A program made the position numbers and the translations under genes. Below are positions 25,734-34,126 of a stretch of 64,000 nucleotides of DNA, in pieces. A model generated the notes under the pieces. The model saw nothing but the letters and a program-made list of their open reading frames with translations, was not told where the DNA came from and ran no database searches. Position 1 is the first letter of the stretch. Each line of letters starts with the position of its first letter. Origin of the DNA: Hoeflea_A sp963921345 (GTDB lineage: Bacteria > Pseudomonadota > Alphaproteobacteria > Rhizobiales > Rhizobiaceae); assembly GCA_963921345.3 (NCBI GenBank), contig CAWUFE020000007.1, forward strand, positions 3,534,001 to 3,598,000, in the 5' to 3' direction.

Positions 25734-27629
25734 ATGGTCGAACGGAAACTGGTTGCAATACTTGCAGCGGACGTCGTCGGTTATTCGCGAATGATGGAAG
25801 CCGACGAAGCGGCTACGCTTGCGGCGATGAAAGCCCATCGCCGGGAGCTTTGGACCCCCATCATGAAGCGACTGGGCGGCCGGCTAGTGGGAACGGCCGG
25901 CGACAGCTTGCTGGTCGAATTCGCGAGTGTCGTGGCTGCCGTCGAATGCGCCGTCACCATTCAGCTCGGCATGAGGAAACGCAATGCCGCCCTCACCGAG
26001 GCCGAAAGAATGCAGATCCGGATGGGCGTCAATATCGGCGAAGTCATCGTCGACGGCGACGACATCTACGGCGACGGTGTCAATGTTGCGGCGCGTCTCG
26101 AGGCCCATGCCGAACCTGGCGGCATCTGTCTTTCGCAGGCCGCAGTCGACCAGATCAAGGGAAGGCTCGAGGTTACCTTTGCGAATCTCGGCGAGGTCAG
26201 CTTCAAGAACATCGGGACGCCGGTGACGGTGTTTGCAATAAAGCTGGACAGGAAAGCGGGAATGATCGAGACGGCGGTCGCGACCGCCGATTCCGACCCG
26301 CCTGGCGCCAGAAGGACGCCGCTGCTCGTTGCCGTTTCGGTCGCTTGCCTGGTTCTCTTGGCGGGCGTGGTCTGGTGGCTCTGGCAGGGAAACCGACTTC
26401 CCTTCATCGGCGAACCGGAAGTCGTGCTCACCTTGCCGGACAAGCCTTCCTTGGCGGTGCTGCCGTTCGATAATCTGTCCGGCGATCCCGATCAGGAGTA
26501 TTTCTCGGATGGCATCTCCGAGAACATCATCACTGCCTTGTCGCGATTTCGAAGCCTGTTCGTCATTTCCCGCAACACGTCGTTCACGTTCAAGGGCAGC
26601 AACGTCGACGTCAAGCAGGTCGCAAGCGACCTGGGTATCCAATACGTGCTCGAGGGGAGTGTCCAGAAATCCGGAAACCGGATCCGCGTTACCGCACAGT
26701 TGATCGACGCGGTCAAGGACCATCATATCTGGGCTGAGCAATACGATCGGGAAATCAGCGACCTGTTCGCGATTCAGGACGATATCACAGAGCACATCGC
26801 AGGGTCGGTAGCGCCGGAGCTGGCAGCGGCTGAAATCGAAAGGACCCGAAGGAAGGCTATTCCGGATCTCGCAGATTGGGAACTGGTGACGCGCGCGACG
26901 TGGCACTTCGGCAAGTACACTCCCCACGACAGCGCCGAGGCGGAGACACTGCTGCTTAACGCGCTCGACAAGAATCCCGACAATTCGGAAGCAAGCGCGG
27001 CCCTGTCAGAGCTCTATGTTTTCGATGCGATTTATGCCTGGCACCGCCCTCAATCGGAATCGCTAAAGAGGGCTTATACCGCTGCTCAACGTGCGGTCGA
27101 ACTCGATCCCCGGAGCGCGGTCGCGCACATGGTCCTCGGCGGGGTGCTGTTCCAGCTGCGGAAGCACCAACTCGCCATCGAGAGGCTGGAGACGGCGATC
27201 GACATCAACCCGAATCTGGCGCGCGCGGTCGGATACCTTGCGATTGTGCATACCTATACACATGACTTCGACGCGGCATCGCGAGGGATTGATCGGTCAT
27301 TGCGCCTCAATCCTCGGGACCCATTGGCCGGTCTCCTGATCGCGCAAAGAGGTATGATGGCGTTCAACGACCGCCGTTACGAAGACGCAACGCAGTGGTT
27401 CGAGTTGGCAATCCGCATGAACCCGATCCAACCCTCACCCCATAGAGGATTAGCTGCCAACTACGGCATGCTGGATATGATTCCGGAGGCAGAAGCCGCT
27501 TATGAGCAACTCAACAAGCTTGTACCCGGAGTTACGCTCAGAGACACCCGCCGCGCCGTCGCATTTGCCTTTGAAGACGATGCCGATCGGTTCATCGAGG
27601 GACTGCGACGCGCCGGCATGCCGGAATAG
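25734..27629 (+). CDS. Class III adenylate/guanylate cyclase - TolB-like - TPR protein
   Basis: 631 residues. Residues about 5-175 are a class III nucleotide cyclase domain (LAADVVGYSRMMEADE with the metal Asp13, GDSLLVEF, RMGVNIGEV, DDIYGDGVNVAARLE). One membrane helix lies at about 195-215. A TolB-like/FlgO-like segment follows (PSLAVLPFDNLSGDPDQEYFSDG, then VLEGSVQKSGNRIRVTAQLID), and the C-terminal third is TPR repeats (AVELDPRSAVAHMVLG, AIDINPNLARAVGYLA). This architecture is common in rhizobial-type bacteria. It probably makes cAMP in response to a periplasmic signal. The ligand is unknown. Confidence 0.9.
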   Translation: MVERKLVAILAADVVGYSRMMEADEAATLAAMKAHRRELWTPIMKRLGGRLVGTAGDSLLVEFASVVAAVECAVTIQLGMRKRNAALTEAERMQIRMGVNIGEVIVDGDDIYGDGVNVAARLEAHAEPGGICLSQAAVDQIKGRLEVTFANLGEVSFKNIGTPVTVFAIKLDRKAGMIETAVATADSDPPGARRTPLLVAVSVACLVLLAGVVWWLWQGNRLPFIGEPEVVLTLPDKPSLAVLPFDNLSGDPDQEYFSDGISENIITALSRFRSLFVISRNTSFTFKGSNVDVKQVASDLGIQYVLEGSVQKSGNRIRVTAQLIDAVKDHHIWAEQYDREISDLFAIQDDITEHIAGSVAPELAAAEIERTRRKAIPDLADWELVTRATWHFGKYTPHDSAEAETLLLNALDKNPDNSEASAALSELYVFDAIYAWHRPQSESLKRAYTAAQRAVELDPRSAVAHMVLGGVLFQLRKHQLAIERLETAIDINPNLARAVGYLAIVHTYTHDFDAASRGIDRSLRLNPRDPLAGLLIAQRGMMAFNDRRYEDATQWFELAIRMNPIQPSPHRGLAANYGMLDMIPEAEAAYEQLNKLVPGVTLRDTRRAVAFAFEDDADRFIEGLRRAGMPE

Positions 27630-27691
27630 GCCCGCTTCGCGATCCGGTCGACATGCGGGGGAACAAGGTGCCTGTCGGAATGGCTTAGTAT

Positions 27692-28233
27692 CTAATCTGT
27701 TTGGCAGGAGCCAAGCGGACTGCGGACAAGAAGCTCTGTTTCAACGGCCTTTTCCGCGTCTCGCTGCGGCACAACGCCCGCAGATTCAAGCTCCCTCAGG
27801 ACCAAATTCCGCCTTTCGAGCGCTCGATCATGGTGTCTAACCGGATGGTAGATCGACGGGCCTTTGGGAAGAGCTGCCAAAAAGGCGGCTTCCTGCAGGG
27901 TCAGTTCATCAAGCGGTTTGCCGAAGTAGGCGGCTGCGGCGCCATCAACTCCGTAACAGCCTTGGCCCAAAAATACCCGGTTGGCGTACCAGTTCAGAAT
28001 CTCGGCGTCGGACAACCCGCTCAAGATGGCCGAATACATATACGCTTCGTGCAGCAACGATCTCTCATGCGAGACGAAGCTGCTCAGGTGATACGCGATC
28101 GCAGAGTGTCTTGACTGACCCGAATACAAACTGCGGCCACTGGCAACCAGGAAGGCGTCCGAAACAATTGGCGGGACCGGTTTCCAATCGGCTGAGACTT
28201 GAAGGTAGGCCGCGCGAACTTCGGCGGAACTTA
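27692..28233 (-). pseudogene. GT51-type transglycosylase-like protein, 3' part, split by ISAzo13-type element
   Basis: Main body of a gene whose 5' end lies on the far side of the insertion at 29570-29663. The frame stays open 58 bases into the element, giving a spurious start. Visible GT51 signature: YANRVFLGQGCYGVDGAAAAYFGK, then LTLQEAAFLAALPKGPSIYHP. The earlier active-site blocks are odd: where GT51 enzymes have EDRRFY and STITQQ, this has VASGRSLYSGQSRHSAIAYHL, so the catalytic Glu appears missing. The intact protein would have 210 residues, with a signal peptide but no membrane anchor or transpeptidase domain. It may be an inactive, peptidoglycan-binding relative. Confidence 0.75.
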
Positions 28234-29569
28234 GGAGACTTCCAAAGATTACCGACTCGGATGGACTGATCGGTATGCGGTGGTTTGACATCGGTCTCAG
28301 ACAGAAGGGATTCCCGCACGGATTGATATGCGCTACCCGGTTTGCATGATTGATCTACTTGCAATTCAACAACGCTGGGAAGCGGACGGCTGCCATCGTG
28401 ATGAACGTGGTCGCCGGCTGTTTGCCGCCAGTGAAGCGCGTGCAGCTGGCCGGGGCGGCATTGCCGCGGTCTCCAGCATCACCGGCGTCGCCAGGTCGAC
28501 GATCGGGCGTGGGCTCAAGGACCTTGATGACCCGCCGCCCGGAAAGGTTCGCCGCCCAGGCGCTGGCGCGCGAACACTGACCGATAACGATCCGACCCTG
28601 CTTGCTGACCTCAAGCGCCTCGTTGAGCCAGTAACGCGTGGCGACCCGGAGCGACCGCTGATGTGGGTGTCCAAAAGTCCCGCCAAGCTGGCCGCGGCAC
28701 TCAAGGACGCAGGCCACAAGATATGCCGCAACAGCGTCGACACATTGCTGGCAAAATTGGGGTTCTCGCGGCAGACGAACCGCAAGACCGACGAGGGCTC
28801 AAGGCACCCGGACCGCAATGCCCAGTTCGAGCACATCAACACCAAGGTGTGTGAGGCGCAAAGCGCCGGAGAACCAGTGATCTCGGTGGACACCAAGAAG
28901 AAGGAACTGATCGGCAACTACAAGAACGGTGGCACCGACTACCGTCCAAAAGCCGACCCACGACGCGTGAAGGTGCACGACTTCGAGGACAAGAGCTTGG
29001 GCAAGGTGGCTCCTTACGGGGTCTTTGACGTCACCGCGAACGAAGCATGGGTCAGCCTCGGCATCACTGCCGACACGGCTGAATTCGCTGTCCAGTCCAT
29101 CCGCACCTGGTTCTATCGGATGGGCCATGCGCGCTATCCCGAGGCGAAGAAGCTCGTGATCACTGCTGATTGTGGCGGTTCGAACGGGGTACGTATCAGG
29201 CTTTGGAAGGTCGAGTTGCAAAAGCTCGCCGACGAGACCGGGCTCACGCTGCAGATCCACCACTATCCGCCGGGTACGTCGAAGTGGAACAAGATTGAGC
29301 ATCGCCTGTTTTGTCACATCACCCAGAACTGGCGCGGCCGTCCGCTCACCGATCGCATGACGGTGGTCGAATTGATCGGCGCGACGACAACCAAGGCAGG
29401 GCTCAGGGTCGAATGCGCAGTCGACGAACGGATCTATCAGAAGGGTGTCAAGGTCTCCAAAACCGAAATGGCCGAAATCGACATCACTGGCGACAAGTTC
29501 CACCCTGAATGGAATTATACCATCAAACCGAGAGTGAACGATTTGTAGTGGTTATTTTTGGAAATGTCC
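28234..29569 (+). mobile_element. ISAzo13-type insertion sequence, copy 1 (intact)
   Basis: 1336 bp with imperfect terminal inverted repeats (GGAGACTTCCAAAGATTACC at the left; GGACATTTCCAAAAATAACC read inward from the right; 16 of 20 match) and a 3-bp target duplication TTA (28231-28233 and 29570-29572). It carries one transposase gene. A second copy, same length once its IS21 is removed, lies in inverse orientation at 56631-60222. It interrupts the GT51-like gene: joining 29573 to 28233 on the minus strand restores the frame. Confidence 0.92.
28328..29548 (+). CDS. ISAzo13-family transposase, copy 1
   Basis: 406 residues (an ATG six codons in, MIDLLAIQQRW, is an alternative start). N-terminal helix-turn-helix (GGIAAVSSITGVARSTIGRGL), then a DDE catalytic domain: SVDTKKKELIGNYKN with the first Asp, TADCGGSNGVRIRLWK with the second, and HHYPPGTSKWNKIEHRLF with the Glu. 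This spacing and the KKELIGNYKN motif are typical of ISAzo13-type transposases (ISAzo13-like DDE). It appears intact and could be active. Confidence 0.92.
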   Translation: MRYPVCMIDLLAIQQRWEADGCHRDERGRRLFAASEARAAGRGGIAAVSSITGVARSTIGRGLKDLDDPPPGKVRRPGAGARTLTDNDPTLLADLKRLVEPVTRGDPERPLMWVSKSPAKLAAALKDAGHKICRNSVDTLLAKLGFSRQTNRKTDEGSRHPDRNAQFEHINTKVCEAQSAGEPVISVDTKKKELIGNYKNGGTDYRPKADPRRVKVHDFEDKSLGKVAPYGVFDVTANEAWVSLGITADTAEFAVQSIRTWFYRMGHARYPEAKKLVITADCGGSNGVRIRLWKVELQKLADETGLTLQIHHYPPGTSKWNKIEHRLFCHITQNWRGRPLTDRMTVVELIGATTTKAGLRVECAVDERIYQKGVKVSKTEMAEIDITGDKFHPEWNYTIKPRVNDL

Positions 29570-29663
29570 TTAGCAGCGTAGGATAGACTTCGTCCGCCTG
29601 GGCATTCGCCCCAACGCAAAACAAGATTAGCAACACAAACAGACAGCCCCGTATCGTGCGCAA
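29570..29663 (-). pseudogene. 5' end of the split GT51-like gene (signal peptide)
   Basis: TTG start at 29663 with GGAGG upstream at 29671-29675. It encodes a signal peptide, MRTIRGCLFVLLILFCVGA then NAQA, and about ten mature residues (DEVYPTLL) before the insertion. Bases 29570-29572 are one copy of the TTA duplication. Removal of the element joins ...TLL directly to SSAEVRAAYL of the 3' part. The gene starts 67 bases after the Crp/Fnr stop and is probably in the same transcript. Confidence 0.75.
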
Positions 29664-29730
29664 ACCCGATCCTCCGATGGAATCGGACGCTACGAAACCA
29701 GCCGGCCAGGAATAAGGCGGCCGGCGCCCC

Positions 29731-30387
29731 TCAATCCGCCTCGGACAACCCGCGCAGGCCGGCCTTGCCCCTCAGTTCCACCGAGCCGCGCGACAGCGAC
29801 ACCCAGCCGCGCTGCTGGAAATCCTGCAACAGGCGCGACACCACCTCGCGGGCGGTGCCGAGTTCGGTGGCGAGTTGCTGGTGAGTCGCCTGCAACGTGT
29901 TGCCGTCGCCGGCCAGGTCCAGCAGCTTCTGGGCCAGGCGGATGTCGACGCGGCGGAAGGCAACCTCCTCGATCACCATGAACAGGTCGGAAATGCGGCG
30001 GGAGTAGGCGGTAAAGACGAAACGGCGGAAGGTCTTCGAGCCGGCGATGAGATCGTCGAACACCGTGTTCGGGATGGCCACCGCTTCGACATCGGTTTCC
30101 GCCACGCCTTCCGCGCCATATTCCTCATAGGCCAGAAGACAGGCGGTGGTCAGCACGCAGCTTTCGCCGGCGTGGACCCGGTAGAGCACGATTTCACGGC
30201 CGCTTTCCGACACCTGCTGCACACGCAGCGAACCGTCGAGAAGCAGCAGCATGTTGTCGGGCGCCTTGCCGGGGCCGAAGACCACGGTGCCCTTCGGCAC
30301 GCGCACGACGCGGCTGCGCTCGACAAGGGTGCGGCGGATCGGTTCTTCAAGCTGCGACAGGCCGGGGAATTTGTCGATCCAGTTCAT
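29731..30387 (-). CDS. Crp/Fnr-family transcriptional regulator
   Basis: 218 residues. N-terminal cyclic-nucleotide-binding-type beta-roll (about 15-125, VPKGTVVFGPGKAPDNMLLLLDGSLRV) and C-terminal helix-turn-helix (THQQLATELGTAREVVSRLLQDFQQRGWV). There are no N-terminal Fnr-type iron-sulfur cysteines; it has only a CVLTTAC pair at the centre. It resembles small Crp-like regulators found in sulfide or redox-responsive loci. It sits upstream of the split GT51-like gene and downstream of DUF3750. Confidence 0.9.
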   Translation of the reverse strand: MNWIDKFPGLSQLEEPIRRTLVERSRVVRVPKGTVVFGPGKAPDNMLLLLDGSLRVQQVSESGREIVLYRVHAGESCVLTTACLLAYEEYGAEGVAETDVEAVAIPNTVFDDLIAGSKTFRRFVFTAYSRRISDLFMVIEEVAFRRVDIRLAQKLLDLAGDGNTLQATHQQLATELGTAREVVSRLLQDFQQRGWVSLSRGSVELRGKAGLRGLSEAD

Positions 30388-30441
30388 GGCCGACCTGTTT
30401 ACAGAGGCCAGGACTCCGACGCCATAGCCAAATGGTCGCGC

Positions 30442-31170
30442 TCAACTCCCGGCGGCCATGCCGACGCGGCCGAGTGCGGGAAATTTGAGTGCCGGGCGCA
30501 GCACGTCGATGCCAAGCGTCTGGCCGAGCAGATGCAGTTCCAGCCCCTCGGCGCGGCCGAAAGCAAAGCCGGCATAGCCGGCGAACGACACCTGCCAACC
30601 GGTGTTGGACGGGGTCTGCATCAGCGACACCCAGCCGGGCGCGAAATCCTTGCCGACGGCGTGCGGCGGCAGGGTCAGGTCGAGCTCCGGCACGGCGCGG
30701 GCGATCGCCGCCACGAAACTGTTGGAATTGGGACCGGGCCAAACGGTATACCCGCCGCGTTCGCCGTGCGGATAGGCGGCGATCGCCGCTTCGATTTGGG
30801 GGATCATGGCGGCGGCCTGCGGGCCGCGCCGGTCGAACAGGATATCCGGCACATTGCCCACCCAGCGGCCGTCCGAGATGCGCAGCGGGCGACCCCATCC
30901 GGTGACTTCGTAGCGTGTATAACGCGTGGCACCGGCCTTCTTAACGGCGATCCAGCTGTGTACCGCGAAAATGCCGCGCCAGCGATAGGCGCGCGCCGCA
31001 TAGACCTGAACAACCGCTCGCGGCTCGCTTTTCGGATCGGGCGCCAGCCCGGCCGACGACCAGTCGGCGCTGCTCCAGTGCGCCTGCTGGTCGCTGGCGG
31101 CGTAGACGGCGGCGCGCAACAGCACCGGACCGAACAGCAGGACAAGAAGAACGATCAGAAATCGCTGCAT
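30442..31170 (-). CDS. DUF3750 exported/membrane-anchored protein
   Basis: 242 residues from ATG 31170 (MQRFLIVLLVLLFGPVLLRA); the frame is open to 31233, and an ATG at 31197 is the other possible start. One N-terminal hydrophobic segment acts as signal or anchor. The DUF3750 body begins AVVQVYAARAYRWRGIFAVHSWIAVKKAG, and continues TRYEVTGWG and PYPHGERGGYTVWPGPNSNSF-type blocks (His/Asn-rich, possibly a catalytic Cys-free amidase-like fold, not proven). Function unknown. Same strand as Crp/Fnr. Confidence 0.82.
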   Translation of the reverse strand: MQRFLIVLLVLLFGPVLLRAAVYAASDQQAHWSSADWSSAGLAPDPKSEPRAVVQVYAARAYRWRGIFAVHSWIAVKKAGATRYTRYEVTGWGRPLRISDGRWVGNVPDILFDRRGPQAAAMIPQIEAAIAAYPHGERGGYTVWPGPNSNSFVAAIARAVPELDLTLPPHAVGKDFAPGWVSLMQTPSNTGWQVSFAGYAGFAFGRAEGLELHLLGQTLGIDVLRPALKFPALGRVGMAAGS

Positions 31171-31233
31171 TCTCGTGAGCCTATTGCCTGATCGCATCGG
31201 TGCAACTGAACCTTTCGTGATGGCCGGGCGCAC

Positions 31234-31779
31234 TCACCGCACCTTCGCATACATGAAACAGTCGCGCGGCGCGTCCGACAGGTTCGGATGCAGGCTGTAG
31301 CGACGCAGGATGCCCTCGCGGGTCATGCCGGCCTTTTCCATGATCCGCGCCGATGCGGGGTTTTCCAAATCGCAAAAGGCCTGCGCGCGGTGAATCCCAT
31401 CCTGGCTGAGCGACCAGTCGACCAGCGCCTTCAGGGCTTCCGTCATATAGCCGCGGTTCCAGTGCTCGCGGGCCAGCACATAGCCGAAGCCGACCCGCCC
31501 GGGCCCCGGATGCATGCCGATCATGCCGACCGGGTTGCCCGGGTCTTGCAGCCGTTCAATGACGTATTCGAAACTCGATCCCTCTTCCCAGTTGCTCAGG
31601 CAGAATCGCAGAAACGCCTCGGTTTCCCCGACCTCCCGGTGGGCCACCCAGGTCATGTAGCGCGGGATTTCCGGATCCGACACATAGGCGTCGAACAGCG
31701 GCTGCGCGTCTTCGATTGCCGGCTTGCGCAGCAACAATCGCGCGGTGGTCAATTCTCTGGGCGCATTCAACTGGGACAT
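31234..31779 (-). CDS. GNAT-family N-acetyltransferase (RimJ-like)
   Basis: 181 residues from ATG 31779 with AAAGGA upstream; a TTG at 31800 opens a longer frame. Acetyltransf_3 pattern: TTARLLLRKPAIEDAQPLFDAY at the start, VGFGYVLAREHWNRGYMTEAL for acetyl-CoA, and DLENPASARIMEKAGMTREG at the end. Likely acetylates a protein N-terminus or a small amine. Substrate is not evident from the neighbours. Confidence 0.88.
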   Translation of the reverse strand: MSQLNAPRELTTARLLLRKPAIEDAQPLFDAYVSDPEIPRYMTWVAHREVGETEAFLRFCLSNWEEGSSFEYVIERLQDPGNPVGMIGMHPGPGRVGFGYVLAREHWNRGYMTEALKALVDWSLSQDGIHRAQAFCDLENPASARIMEKAGMTREGILRRYSLHPNLSDAPRDCFMYAKVR

Positions 31780-31842
31780 CAAGCCGGTCCTTTCCGACAA
31801 AAGCGCTCATTGAACACGGTCAGTGGAAAAAGGAAAGCCGGA

Positions 31843-32826
31843 TTACTCGTCCTGAAGCCGTTCGGCGCGGCGGGCGAGCTTTGCGGCGAGATTCACGCCG
31901 ACCCCGGGCCGGCTCCAGGGGCAGACGGCGATGCAGATGGCGCAGCCATGGGTCTGGTTGAAGAAGGGCAGGCATTTGTCGAAGTCGACATACCACTTCT
32001 TCTTTCCGCGTACGGTCTGCTTTTCGGAGAATATCGCCTCCGGCGGACAGGCGTCCTCGCAGACCCGGCAGCTGGCGCAGAAATCGTCGATGCCGAATTC
32101 TCTGGGCGGCGTCGGCGCGAACGGCGCGTTGGTGAGTACCGCGGAAAGGCGGAAACTGGCCCCCATTTCGGGCGTGATCAGCGAACCGTGCTTGCCGAGT
32201 TCACCGAAGCCGCAGGCCAGCGCCGGCGGGATCAACGTGATCTTGCCAGCCATCGGCCCGGTGATCGGATCGGCGTCCCAGCCGCTTTCGCGCAGCCATC
32301 CGGCCGCCGCCTTGGCCACAGCCGCGGCGCGGGTGTACTGGCGCATCACCTCGCCGCCTGCCCTTGGTTTCGGTGCGGTGGAGATCGCCTCGTACTCGTG
32401 ATGCACGCCGAAGACGAGGATGTTGGAAAACGGCGTTTCCTCGCCCTCGAACAGCCAGTCCCGATCGATCGGAGTGGCACCGACCTGCTCGCACTGGCCG
32501 TCGCTGACGTAACCGTGCAATGCCTCGGTCCAGGCTTCCGGCGATTTTTCGACCTTTTCCGCAGCCAGCGGTGGCAGCGGCGCATCGAGGATCTTCTGGC
32601 GCACGGCGCGCTGTTCGGCGAGCGCCGGCTGCGGATCGTTGGTGTAGAACCAGCGCTGCATGCGGCCGTGCGGGATGTCGTCGGGATTGGGCGCCCAGTA
32701 GACCAGGCTCGGGCGCCGAAACCGGTCCTCGCCAAGGCCGTTCACCGCGTTACCGGAAACGTCGGGAACCCGTTCCATCTGGTCGGGCTTCGGCGTGAAG
32801 GGGCGATACGGGTTGGCTTTGGGCAT
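31843..32826 (-). CDS. QueG/reductive-dehalogenase-like 4Fe-4S protein
   Basis: 327 residues from the ATG at 32826, favoured by GGAG six bases upstream; an ATG at 32838 is possible. Two ferredoxin motifs near the C-terminus, CASCRVCEDACPPEAI and CAICIAVCPWSRPG, each with CxxCxxC...CP spacing. The N-terminal 200 residues (FGVHHEYEAISTAPK, GELGKHGSLITPEMGASFRLSAV) match the corrinoid-reductase-like region found in epoxyqueuosine reductases and reductive-dehalogenase relatives. No twin-arginine signal, so cytoplasmic. Physiological substrate is unknown. Confidence 0.8.
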   Translation of the reverse strand: MPKANPYRPFTPKPDQMERVPDVSGNAVNGLGEDRFRRPSLVYWAPNPDDIPHGRMQRWFYTNDPQPALAEQRAVRQKILDAPLPPLAAEKVEKSPEAWTEALHGYVSDGQCEQVGATPIDRDWLFEGEETPFSNILVFGVHHEYEAISTAPKPRAGGEVMRQYTRAAAVAKAAAGWLRESGWDADPITGPMAGKITLIPPALACGFGELGKHGSLITPEMGASFRLSAVLTNAPFAPTPPREFGIDDFCASCRVCEDACPPEAIFSEKQTVRGKKKWYVDFDKCLPFFNQTHGCAICIAVCPWSRPGVGVNLAAKLARRAERLQDE

Positions 32827-32952
32827 CGGGCGCTCCATGGCTTTGGCGCATTAAAGGCGGGAATTTGACCTATCGCAAGGCGCCGGTCCGCCAGGCGGCT
32901 AAACTGGCCCTGTTGCGGCACGCGTGCGGCGCTGCCGGCTCAGGAGGCCAGC

Positions 32953-33474
32953 ATGAACATTCTGCTCGTATATGGCTCGACCGAAGGTCAGACCCGCAAG
33001 ATCGCCGAGTTCTGCGCCGATCACCTGACGAAAGCCGGCCATTCGGTCGATCTGCGCGACAGCCGCCGGCGCATGCTGGACCTGGATATCGCGGTCTTCG
33101 ACGCGGTCATCGTCGCCGGCTCGGTGCACCAGAAAACCCATCAGGAAACGCTGACCAACTTCGTCATCGCCCACAAGAAGCAAATGAAGACAAAGCCCAG
33201 CCTGCTGATTTCGGTCAGCCTGTCGATCGCCTTCGACAACGGCGAGGCCGAAGCCCGGCGCTATGTCGATGATTTCATCGACTATACCGGTTTCGAGCCC
33301 GACGACGTGCTGTTTGCCGCCGGGGCGCTGAAACACGACCAGTACGACTATTATATGAGCCAGATCGTCGAGCATGTGGTGTTGGAAAACCGCGGCGTCA
33401 TCAAGGAGGACCGCGAGTTCACCAACTGGGATGCGCTGGCGGCAAAACTCGACATCTTTGCCGGAACGGCATGA
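32953..33474 (+). CDS. Flavodoxin-domain protein, HemG-like
   Basis: 173 residues with AGGAGG upstream of the ATG. The FMN loop VYGSTEGQTRKIAE and the SVHQKTHQETLTNFV block resemble HemG-type protoporphyrinogen oxidase. HemG would pass electrons from protoporphyrinogen IX to quinone during haem synthesis; a general flavodoxin role is possible. It opens a plus-strand group with the phosphatase and peptidase genes. Confidence 0.8.
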   Translation: MNILLVYGSTEGQTRKIAEFCADHLTKAGHSVDLRDSRRRMLDLDIAVFDAVIVAGSVHQKTHQETLTNFVIAHKKQMKTKPSLLISVSLSIAFDNGEAEARRYVDDFIDYTGFEPDDVLFAAGALKHDQYDYYMSQIVEHVVLENRGVIKEDREFTNWDALAAKLDIFAGTA

Positions 33475-33523
33475 CGCCGCAAATCCGATTGCAATCGCGC
33501 AACGCCGACCGTAACGTGCCGGC

Positions 33524-34126
33524 ATGGTCGCCACGGTCCGCTATCTCAGCCACCCGCAGGTTCTGATCGACCCGGCGGTTGCCGTGCCGCAATGGGGGCT
33601 GAACGACGTGGGCAAGGCCCGGGTCGATGCCCTGGCGCAGACCGGGTGGCTCACCGGAACCGTCAGGGTCGTTTCCAGCGCCGAGCGTAAGGCTATCGAG
33701 ACCGCCGAGCCGCTGGCCGAAAGCCTCGGCCTCGGTGCCAAGATCCGCGAATCCATGCACGAAAACGACCGGTCGGCGACGGGCTTCCTGCCGCCCGACG
33801 AATTCGAACAGGCTGCTGATCTGTTCTTCGCCTATCCGGAAATCAGCATCAATGGCTGGGAACGGGCGATCGATGCGCAACGCCGAATCGTGCAGGAGGT
33901 CGACGCCGTTCTGTCCGAATCGCCCGCCGGCGACCTGCTGCTCGTCGGCCATGGCGGTGTCGGAACGTTGCTGCTTTGCCACCTCTTCGGCTGGGCGATC
34001 GACCGGCGCCGAGACCAGGGCATTGGCGGCGGCAACTATTTTGCATTCGACCGTGAAAGCCGCAAACCGATCCACGGCTGGGTGCCGATGGAACAAGCGC
34101 CTGATCAGGAGGAACCCGCCGCATGA
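33524..34126 (+). CDS. Histidine phosphatase superfamily protein
   Basis: 200 residues. The usual RHG start motif is replaced by RYLSHPQV (Arg6, His10), and the second block is VVSSAERKAIETAEPLAE with the conserved Arg; GHGGVGTLL carries the second His. This variant start is seen in a group of alphaproteobacterial phosphatases. It probably removes phosphate from a small molecule. The stop overlaps the next start (ATGA, 34123-34126). Confidence 0.82.
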   Translation: MVATVRYLSHPQVLIDPAVAVPQWGLNDVGKARVDALAQTGWLTGTVRVVSSAERKAIETAEPLAESLGLGAKIRESMHENDRSATGFLPPDEFEQAADLFFAYPEISINGWERAIDAQRRIVQEVDAVLSESPAGDLLLVGHGGVGTLLLCHLFGWAIDRRRDQGIGGGNYFAFDRESRKPIHGWVPMEQAPDQEEPAA

